64,000 nucleotides of DNA. Origin: Gymnothorax reevesii. Lineage: Eukaryota > Chordata > Actinopteri > Anguilliformes > Muraenidae. This document shows, piece after piece, positions 57,901-64,000 of the stretch (its first letter is position 1; every line of letters begins with the position of its first letter). The notes below the pieces were generated by a model. The model saw only the letters and a list, made by a program, of their open reading frames with translations. It had not been told where the DNA came from and did not search any database. The stretch spans positions 72,684,607 to 72,748,606 of the forward strand of contig CM056586.1 of the NCBI GenBank assembly GCA_029721435.1, given 5' to 3'. The position numbers were made by a program, and so were the translations under genes.

Positions 57901-60900
57901 GAGAAAACTTGCATGTTCAGTATACTTCTGAGCCATGCAGTAAAAGAGTGACTGGCATAAAAATGATGTACCTGATTTAATACAACATTTGCAAACCTAA
58001 AAATCAAATTTTCTCAAAACCTCTAAAATGCACAGATAACCATTGCACTCCAAACCCTCAATATAATGGCTATAATTGCACTTTGAGTTTGCACTTTTCT
58101 GTGAAGACAGGTGAAAAATGCACAGATAAATATAGATGAAAAATAAACATTTTTGTTGTTTAAGTTCACATATATGTCTATTCATTGATTCAGTTGTCAA
58201 CCTAAATTTATTTGAATTGAAAAACTTTGCTTATTGTGTCAAATATTGCTATTTGATAAAAAATGCAATTAATCGAGATTAATTAATTATAAAGCCTCTA
58301 ATTAATTAGATTAATTTTTTTAATCGCATCCCAGCACTAATTAATATATTCACATATGAATTCAAAACTGGACTGCAAGCTGCCGGATAGCTCACTCAGT
58401 TAAGGCACTGCGTTGCAGTGCAGGAGTGACCATCACGTCGCGGGTTCGAGCCCCAGTCGTACCAACCGGCAGTGGTTGGCAGCTTTTTCAGAGTGGCGCA
58501 CAATTGGCCATCGCGCTAAAGGGTTTCAAATTGGGAAGGGTCTGCCGGGAAAGGGAAATAAATAAACAGCTTTGTTCATTGCTCAAGCGCCTCCTGTTGG
58601 CCAGATGGGCGCTCGTCAGGAAGACTCTAAGTCTGTTCATGTCCGGGTATCCTCCGCCCTCGTTCTGAACTTGTGAAGATTCAACCAATGAGTGTATAAG
58701 AAGCAGTGGCTGACGGGCATGTACTTCGGAGGAGAGTCGCGACCTGTCTTCACTCTCCTGAGTTGGCAGTAAGGGGTCGCATACGAGCAAGACCTGTACA
58801 TAGTTCACCAGATTTGGGTGGGATTGGAGATGCCAAATTCAAAAAAAAAATAAATAAAAAACTGGATTCCAAATTCATTTGTCAAACAGAAGAATCAGAT
58901 TAACCAGATATAGGAGCGATTAACCTTTTAATTACTATGATACCAACCTCTAATTATTTTGGTTATAAAGAGCAGTTTTAAGATGATCTTTTAAGTAAAG
59001 TGTACTACAAGACCGAAAGGATGTTTATCAGCTCAATCTAACATTTTGAGATCATGAGCTTTAAAATGGGTTTTTTTTTTTGTCCACCCCCTTCGCTGCT
59101 GTTACAGCCTTTTCGAGGGGTGTTCCTCTAGATCACTGGTGGCCAACTTTGGTCCTGAAGAGCCGCGACAGAGTTGCCGCCAGTGTTGAAAGTGGGAGTT
59201 ATTTCGAGTTGAGTAGAAGTTGCCCTGTAGCAGTCTGGGGGAATGCCACCCAGAACATTTTGAAAATTTTGAAATCTCTCAAAATGCAAACACACAAATA
59301 AAACCTGTGATCTCAGTTATCGTTTGTGTCGGAGTTCCGCATCTGCCTCATTTCAGTGAAGGAGATGTTCTTACTTAATATTCCAAACTGTTACGCTCCC
59401 AAAAACTGAAGAATTACTGCATTGTTTGTCATATTGCTATCAGAAATATTTAAGCAATTTTCAACCAGCTGAACTGTTCTAAAACTGTAATCACACCACA
59501 TTGTTTTCTTCATTTTTTTAATCATATCTCATAGGCAATAAAGTGGCATAAAGACTTTGCTGAGATGTTCCTGGAGAAAGATCAGCTGGGATCTACACTG
59601 TCTGAAACCGAGGAAATTCTCAGAGAGTACAACAGTTTTCAGTTGAAAGCCATGGTAAAACATCAGTGGTCTAACATTCAGCAAATATCATGTTTAGAGA
59701 TGGCACAATACCACCTTTACATCTTTACATTTACTGATACTAATCTGACACCACATTCACCACCGCCGATTGTTATTTTGACTACACCAAGGAGGTCATT
59801 TGGAGGGCTGGGATCGCAGATGTCAATGATCTTCAGAGAATGATGTCAGTTAAGCTTAGAATTGAGAGTCTTTGATGGACCACTCCTTTATCTAGGTGAT
59901 TATGTATTCTGTACTCCTAAAACTTTTCACTTTGCATCAGTCCATTTCAAATCACATTGAGCCCTAGTAAATCAGTGTTGCTTCTGGCTGGTGTTAATAT
60001 ACAGTTTGCCTTTCTCTTTGCGTAGTAGAATCTTAATTTCATGTTTTATGATATGATATAATATATCAAATTCATGATATCAAAACAAAATTTGTTCACT
60101 GACACAGGTCTTCTAAAGTGTTTGTGAGCCAGTGAGGTTATAAATATTATTAGCATGTCTATTCTTAATGCAGTGATGTCTGAGAGGACCCAGGTATCGT
60201 ACATTTAATGTATTTGGCCTCATCTTGTACGCATGGAGATTTCTCTGGTTTCCCTGGATTCTGTGAATCGTCTCACGATATTGTGGATTGTTTATTGTGA
60301 AATCTCTTAATTCCCTGCAAATGCACACTGAGAAACATTTTCTTAACCTGAATGAGTATTTGTTCACAATTTTGGCAAAAGGGAAAACCTCATACCATCT
60401 TGCCAGTAAATGACCATGCCTTTTGTGCTCATTTTATACTCAATCATAATTGAATCACAGTTACCTATTTACTTATTACTTCTGGAATGTTCCAAATGGT
60501 TGTTTTCCTGAAGATTTCCAATCTTTCCATTCTGCTGCCCCAGTTGTTTTCTGATGAGTTGCAGGCATCAAATTTGGAATTTTCCCCCACAGTGCTGTTA
60601 AAAAGTATTTGCCCCCTTCCTGATTTCTTTTTTTTTTTTCTTTTTCTGCATATTTGACACACTTAAAGGGGGGACTCAGGGCTAAACCATAATGCTGTTT
60701 TATGCAAACATAATTAGTAAATAAATATTGTAAAATACAAAAATGTGGAATTTTTGTCTTCAAAGACGAGATTCCCCCTAATTAGTTGTCGCCTGCTTCA
60801 ATGGTCGCGTGATAATGACGTAACGTCGCCCGAGAATGACGAACCATCGCATTCTTCATCCAGAGTTATGCACTGTTATTGTGTTGGATAGTGTGGTTGT

Positions 60901-63900
60901 CCCAGTCCATTATTTTATGACAAAAAATTATTTCATATGGCCCATTGGCTAGTTGCTGTGATGGTGTTGAGTACTTTCTGAAATACGCAGGGTTACTCTG
61001 ATATCAGGCTTATCAGCCTATATCAGATGCTGAGCAGATGACAGGTGTATCACCCTGGATACGCGATTGATGTGTCATGCATTGTGGACATGTCACAAGG
61101 TCATTGCCCACTCCGCTCCCAACCCCCCCCCCTCCCGCTCCCCCCCCCCCCCCATTGTCATTCAGTGCGCTGATGTACGGTGGTAATGTGAGGTGCCTCA
61201 CCCCATCTTTAGTTTAATAAGTTTATTTTACTGGTGTTACGGTATCATCCTGAGTCAGACGGTGAGCAGTATTCACAAATTACTATCAGAAAGTTTTGTG
61301 AGATTTCTTGGAGTCTCCAGTTTGAAGCAGTTTCTAGAATGGTAAATGATAGTGAAAACATTTTAAAATGATCAATATTGTAATGCATCCTGTTTTTTGG
61401 AAAACTAAAAACAATACTGCTATTTTGTGCTACTGACATTAGGTATTGACTATAGTTTCATCCGAAAGTACAATCTATCAATAACCGAAGAAGTATATGT
61501 TTGTGTGGAAGTTATGTTGCCTTTCACATCCACTTTATTTGATTCAGAATTTAATGTTGTCCTCATAACTCCTCTTACTAAGGCCTGGAGCCGGTCGGTA
61601 GAAAGACTATTGATGGAGGCAGCTGAGATTCTGGCCTCAGACGATCGTTCTGCGAAAGGTCATGTGGATAAGAAAACACACAAATTGAAGTTTCTACATG
61701 ACGAGTTTTGGAAATTAATGACTAGTCGCCAAGCCCACCTTCTGGAGAGCCACCGGTTCTTCAGCAGCGCTAATAAGGTACCAAGACCTAGGTCATCATA
61801 CTTGATAGGACCAAGAGGTTCATAACCTTCGTTTTGACACTTTATGCAAAGTAGTTTTAGTAAAGCTAGAATTCTCCCACAATCGGGTTTAACTAATAGA
61901 AATGTATTCATTCATTCCATCCGATTCATTGCAAAAGATCATAAAAAGATCACAATAAGAATTACAAATAACATTTCCGTGAGGGATTCCATGCTAAAAT
62001 TGCTCTCTGATATTTTTACGTATGGATAAAATCTTTGATTGTATTTAATAAATATCCACAGGCATTTGACGTGCTGGCAGGAATAGAGAATAGTATGAAA
62101 GGAGTGCAGTCCCAGATCCTTAGTTTGCCAGAACTGGCAAAGAAACAGGAAGAGCTGCTCTCGAGTGCCAAAGAGGTAGCTGCGGAGCCATTGCAACAAG
62201 GGGAGCGCTTACTGAATGATGCTGGCGTTCAAAGGTAAGAAACTGGTGAAAAGCTCTCGGTATGACAGTTAATTATTTTTCTCTTAGAACTTTAATATTA
62301 CTGCTTTTAGAGGCTGGAGTAGCTTTTGAAGGCCGTTGAATGACAAATGCTCATTGATTTAATGCAGGTTGATTGTTAAGTGTATTATTCACACTGTTCA
62401 CTCTTGGGAGGAGTCTGCTCTCTTCTTCTCTTGTTTTGTCTTCACTGTATCATTTCTACTTGGTGTGAAATGAGGGATCATCTCCAGCTCTCAGGTGGGA
62501 GGCGTGGAGAGGATGATGGGATATATTCGAGAGCGGCTGGATTCACTCAGCATGGAGTGCCACGCCCACAGGGACCTCGCACACAAGAGACAGACTCTGG
62601 AATCCTCATTTGAAGACCTGCTGGAGAAGGTAAACACTGCAATAAATGATTGTATTAATATCATGGTATTGGGTCAGATCAAATATTGGTCAACCCAAGT
62701 GTAAACCTTTCATCTACAATTTTTTTTTTCCCTTTTCCAATTCATTAGCGCCATGTATTACTTAAGATTTGCATACTAATGACGGAGCGTTAGGGATGGA
62801 AGTGTGTTTTTTTTTCAAATCCATCCCTAACACTCATTTAATTAACATTTCCCAATTAATTAGCAAAGGTTTATAATTTTCTAACACACCATGGTGAGGA
62901 CCTGTTAGGACTTAACCATCACCAATCCATTGCTGGTCATTCTTTACAACATGGCTGATTTTTAGTCAAGATTAGTGTCTGATTTCCATCCCGTATTGTG
63001 AGCAGAATTTTTGATCTGAATTCAGGTGTTCTTATTGTCTATTCATAATATGTTGTCCTTGTAAAACCTGGAATGTAGGGTATTACTTATCTTTTGCCAG
63101 ATGTGTACAACCCCACTGGGTTTCTGTTTGCTTTACCTGGTATAACTTCTCTGTGAAGTATAATTAATTGCATAAGGACACAAAATGTTTCCTCACAGAA
63201 TGTAAACATGTTATTTCGCATCCTGCACTATATTGGTTTTCTGACACTCGGTAGCCACTCATATCACTTTCATCAAATTAATTTTATTGTGAGTGAATCA
63301 CTTTAATTCCATTCCTTTATTTATGAAAGAAAAGTATTTCAGTATTTATATTGTTGCCAGTCCACAGTTTTTGTTTTTTGTTCTGATTAATTTGTGGAAA
63401 TATTTCATTGAAATGACCGCCTACAGTTTAATAGAATATTTAAGTGCATTATCCCTTTGATTGGCTACAGACAGAGACAAGTGTGTGAAGTGTGTCTCTA
63501 GTGGTTGTTCTTGTTTCCGTAACATGTTGAAGGGACTGAGCTTTCTACCCACTGCAGGTTTCATCGTGGATAAAAAGCAGCAACAGCGCCCTCTGCAGGA
63601 ACACAGACCCAGGACGAGAGCTGACAGAGTCTGAAGATACGCTAAACAAACATCTGGAGCTTTCTACCCAGAACCAAGTGAGTATTTTCACATTCAAGAG
63701 AGTGTGGAATAAACAGACTTTGAAAACAGCCCCTCCATATGGGATTTGCCAAAAACTTTTGAAAAACGATTCTCTTTCATTTGCATTTTTTTTTCCATTC
63801 AGGGTGTAGAAAATGAATTGGAGACCATTCCGGAACTCATTGAGGCGTTGAAATCAGTAGAATCTCCAGTGGCCATAGAATTCTCCAGTAAAGCCAGCCT

Positions 63901-63994
63901 GCTGAGCGAAGAGCTGAAGACCCTCAGCAGAAATATCGCTGCACGGACTGAGATCCTCAAGCCCTATGTGAGCTTCTTACGCTCAGCTGATGAG
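48809..63994 (+). CDS. ccdc141: coiled-coil domain-containing protein 141, 5' coding part (11 exons)
   Basis: Eleven exons join into 574 residues from [20 protein letters not shown] to VSFLRSADE and continue beyond the window; the family protein is about 1,500 residues. Exons: 48809-48910, 49964-50086, 55196-55387, 56585-56693, 57091-57344, 59535-59654, 61583-61777, 62062-62234, 62488-62629, 63558-63677, 63803-63994. The N-terminal VAVQAGDS motif, [20 protein letters not shown], the [15 protein letters not shown] block ([13 protein letters not shown]) and [12 protein letters not shown] residues identify CCDC141. The region is almost entirely helical, heptad-like and spectrin-repeat-like. CCDC141 (CAMDI) is a DISC1- and myosin-II-associated protein in neuronal migration and centrosome positioning and is abundant in heart. 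The start codon has A at -3. Confidence 0.94.
48911..49963. other. ccdc141 intron 1
   Basis: No repeat family recognised. Confidence 0.6.
49964..50086 (+). CDS. ccdc141: ccdc141 coding exon 2
   Basis: It encodes 41 residues, [20 protein letters not shown]... to LLARLK. The acceptor TCCTGTAG is preferred to the later TTGCAG (49981) because the extra residues CGPLLQ align with the family and both ends stay in phase 0. The donor is GTAAAC. Confidence 0.88.
50087..51484. other. ccdc141 intron 2, left part
   Basis: A short hairpin lies at about 50927-50960 (GCTACTACGGAC opposite GTCCGTTGGTAGC). No named repeat is recognised. Confidence 0.45.
51485..51690 (-). mobile_element. decayed Tc1/mariner-like fragment
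   Basis: On the minus strand the sequence matches, loosely, the 5' leader and start of the family at 9735-10330. Landmarks are TTTGGCAAAGTGGCAAACCT, the AATTGAATCA--GAAGATTTTC phrase and GTTGGCACCAAATTTAGAA. It is heavily mutated. Confidence 0.45.
52165..52357 (+). mobile_element. solo LTR-like element, internally deleted, GATCA duplication
   Basis: It starts TGTCACGGTTTTGGAGG and ends CCGACCATCACA, 193 bp. GATCA flanks both sides (52160-52164 and 52358-52362). Compared with its sibling 89 bp downstream it lacks about 310 bp of the middle but keeps the same ends (CACAGCATTTGGCGTCTT near the right). Confidence 0.88.
52447..52951 (+). mobile_element. solo LTR-like element, full length, CCATG duplication
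   Basis: It starts TGTCATGGTTTTGGAGG and ends CCAACCATCACA, 505 bp. CCATG flanks both sides (52442-52446 and 52952-52956). It contains a TATA-like CTATTTAAG (about 52575) and a (TTTC)n run (about 52709-52728). TG...CA ends and a 5-bp duplication indicate an LTR. The separate duplications show it inserted independently of its neighbour. Confidence 0.88.
53919..53932 (+). promoter_or_regulatory. CTCF-like motif in ccdc141 intron 2
   Basis: CCACCAGGAGGCGC closely matches the CTCF core and lies inside the TIR element, so the site may have been brought in by the transposon. Confidence 0.4.
54104..54432. repeat. inverted repeat enclosing a tRNA-like (SINE-head) sequence
   Basis: The left arm (54104-54154, AGTTATTATTTG... 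to GATAGCAGCG-TTCTACTGCTG) is inverted at 54380-54432 with some mismatches. Between the arms, minus strand 54165-54260, the sequence has a B-box-like GGTTTGATTCC preceded by an A-box-like TAGTGCAGCTTGCTTGG. It is too degenerate for a working tRNA. Confidence 0.6.
55196..55387 (+). CDS. ccdc141: ccdc141 coding exon 3
   Basis: It encodes 64 residues, [20 protein letters not shown]... to [10 protein letters not shown]. Acceptor TTTTCCAG, donor GTAAGC, phase 0 at both ends. Helical, spectrin-like sequence. Confidence 0.93.
55388..56584. other. ccdc141 intron 3
   Basis: Contains the GC-rich dispersed repeat at 56057-56312; nothing else is recognised. Confidence 0.55.
56057..56312 (+). repeat. GC-rich dispersed repeat (CGTCCGCGTCCG type), copy 2
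   Basis: Landmarks are CCCCGAACGAGTTTGGAGGA, GTCTCGTCACACGTCCGCGT and GGGGGATACATGTACTCGG. The start resembles the copy at 47246 in layout: CCGAACGA-TTTGGAGGATACTAT versus GGGACGAATGTCCGGAGAGCTAT. Confidence 0.45.
56585..56693 (+). CDS. ccdc141: ccdc141 coding exon 4 (GC donor)
   Basis: After TTTTTGTAG the exon encodes [17 protein letters not shown]... to HNYIKK and one base (phase 1). The following intron begins GCAAGT, not GT. The only nearby GT (56698) would shift the frame of exon 5, so a GC-AG intron is the consistent reading. Confidence 0.85.
57091..57344 (+). CDS. ccdc141: ccdc141 coding exon 5
   Basis: After TTTTTCCCTCCAG the exon completes a Cys codon and encodes [18 protein letters not shown]... 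to QWDQQEQE (84 full codons); donor GTGAGT. It contains [19 protein letters not shown], a strongly conserved family stretch. Confidence 0.94.
57378..58339. mobile_element. hAT-type non-autonomous element with perfect 8-bp duplication
   Basis: The ends TAGGGCTGGGACTTTAACGC and TAATCGCATCCCAGCACTA are imperfect inverted repeats. ATTAATAT flanks both sides (57370-57377 and 58340-58347). It is 962 bp and AT-rich, with no coding capacity. It lies in ccdc141 intron 5. Confidence 0.88.
58373..58857 (+). mobile_element. tRNA-derived SINE with target duplication
   Basis: The head has an A box (TAGCTCACTCAGTTAAGGC, about 58389) and a B box (GGGTTCGAGCCC, about 58441), and the element ends in an A-rich tail (A10 TAAATAAAAA). 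AAAACTGGA occurs on both sides (58364-58372 and 58858-58866). Not a functional tRNA: the anticodon-arm region is extended and the sequence runs into a 400-bp body. It sits 33 bp from the hAT element. Confidence 0.88.
58867..59534. other. ccdc141 intron 5, right part
   Basis: No feature recognised beyond ordinary intron sequence. Confidence 0.5.
59535..59654 (+). CDS. ccdc141: ccdc141 coding exon 6
   Basis: It encodes 40 residues, [20 protein letters not shown]... to SFQLKAM. Acceptor CTCATAG, donor GTAAAA, phase 0 at both ends. Confidence 0.92.
60105..60588 (-). mobile_element. Tc1/mariner-like transposon 5' remnant
   Basis: The minus strand carries the leader and the start of a transposase gene: a frame at 60113-60367 ends with [16 protein letters not shown], and upstream GTTTGTGAGCCAGTGAGG is another landmark. 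It is the same family as 9735-10330, in the opposite orientation. Stops and frameshifts make it inactive. Confidence 0.65.
60589..60668 (-). mobile_element. terminal fragment of a second Tc1 family
   Basis: CACAGTGCTGTTAAAAAGTA, then TTTGCCCCCTTCCTGATTTC and TGCATATTTGACACACTTAA, is the terminal repeat and subterminal region of the element that ends at 40033, here in the complementary orientation. It abuts the previous remnant. Confidence 0.65.
60669..61582. other. ccdc141 intron 6, right part, with poly(C) tract
   Basis: A C-rich run lies at 61119-61154. A CRE-like TGACGTAACGTC precedes a short ATG frame near 60868; see rejected items. Confidence 0.5.
61583..61777 (+). CDS. ccdc141: ccdc141 coding exon 7
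   Basis: It encodes 65 residues, [20 protein letters not shown]... to RFFSSANK. Acceptor CTTACTAAG, donor GTACCA, phase 0. The FFSSANK end is a conserved family stretch. Confidence 0.93.
62062..62234 (+). CDS. ccdc141: ccdc141 coding exon 8
   Basis: It encodes [20 protein letters not shown]... to LLNDAGVQ plus two bases (phase 2). Acceptor ATCCACAG, donor GTAAGA. Confidence 0.92.
62488..62629 (+). CDS. ccdc141: ccdc141 coding exon 9
   Basis: The acceptor ATCTCCAG at 62487 supplies the one base needed to complete a Ser codon and gives [20 protein letters not shown]... to EDLLEK. The later CTCTCAG (62494) would break the frame. Donor GTAAAC. Confidence 0.9.
62630..63557. other. ccdc141 intron 9
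   Basis: A pair of similar phrases with opposite sense (CATCCCTAACACTCATTTAA near 62822 and GGAGCGTTAGGGATGG near 62784) forms a weak inverted repeat. Otherwise unremarkable. Confidence 0.5.
63558..63677 (+). CDS. ccdc141: ccdc141 coding exon 10
   Basis: It encodes 40 residues, [20 protein letters not shown]... to LELSTQNQ. Acceptor CCACTGCAG, donor GTGAGT, phase 0. The minus strand at 63585-63599 carries a CTCF-like motif. Confidence 0.92.
63585..63599 (-). promoter_or_regulatory. CTCF-like motif inside ccdc141 exon 10
   Basis: On the minus strand CCTGCAGAGGGCGCT fits the CTCF core. It is oriented towards the + strand site at 53919. Motif evidence only. Confidence 0.4.
63803..63994 (+). 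CDS. ccdc141: ccdc141 coding exon 11
   Basis: It encodes 64 residues, [20 protein letters not shown]... to VSFLRSADE, and ends phase 0 at GTTTGT six bases before the window edge. The gene continues to the right. Confidence 0.92.
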
Positions 63995-64000
63995 GTTTGT

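Noticed and set aside
58389..58460. tRNA gene
   Set aside because: The A and B boxes belong to the head of a SINE with a body, A-tail and target duplication; it does not fold as a complete tRNA.
60868..60945. Possible second THAP-like first exon (ATG with CYCVG-CGC and KLFH phrases after a CRE-like site)
   Set aside because: An in-frame stop occurs after a few codons and the key motif spacing is only loosely met. Too weak to annotate.
62495..62629. Alternative start of ccdc141 exon 9 at the CTCTCAG acceptor
   Set aside because: It would not complete the phase-2 codon left by exon 8.

Overview
The window looks like vertebrate nuclear DNA, almost certainly from a ray-finned fish and probably a teleost. 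Coding sequence is broken into short exons with canonical splice sites. The introns are full of fish-type transposons: Tc1-like elements of several families, hAT elements and MITEs, tRNA-derived SINEs, a CR1/L2-group LINE, Gypsy fragments and solo LTRs. There are no bacterial-style operons, ribosome binding sites or CRISPR arrays.

Two host genes are present, both on the + strand. The first is the 3' part of a znf385b orthologue: six coding exons between 7804 and 25387 encode the last 351 residues, including three of the U1-type C2H2 zinc fingers, with a candidate poly(A) signal at 26843. The second is the 5' part of a ccdc141 orthologue: eleven coding exons between 48809 and 63994 encode the first 574 residues, and the gene runs off the right edge. 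Every exon-exon phase agrees. One ccdc141 intron (56694-57090) appears to be of the GC-AG class. In mammals as I recall them, SESTD1 lies between these two genes; I find no SESTD1 exon here.

The 27-48.4 kb interval between the genes is built mainly from nested mobile elements. A 3.8 kb hAT element (28538-32314) has a perfect 8-bp target duplication. A Tc1-like element (34304-40033) was split by a solo LTR (36158-39926, 5-bp duplication). That LTR carries an 88-unit, 27-bp minisatellite (37129-39504) with only one substitution visible. A second relative of this LTR at 46026-47245 has no minisatellite. Further right are an internally deleted hAT with a zinc-finger exon (about 41997-43815) and a THAP-domain exon fragment joined to antisense coding sequence (44041-44345).

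The introns hold more structured elements. They include a foldback element at 13881-14773 whose 400-bp arms each carry a promoter-like segment plus a short ATG exon with a splice donor. There is a 27-bp perfect palindrome beside a 160-bp purine tract (17.8-18.1 kb), two sibling solo LTRs 89 bp apart each with its own 5-bp duplication (52165-52357, 52447-52951), and a TIR element (53337-55115) with a tRNA-like palindrome inside it.

I did not find a convincing new functional system. The best leads are the LTR-embedded minisatellite, the promoter-carrying foldback element, the apparent znf385b-ccdc141 adjacency without SESTD1, CTCF-like sites inside coding exons, and a compact NKX2-5/GATA/MEF2-like cluster upstream of ccdc141.
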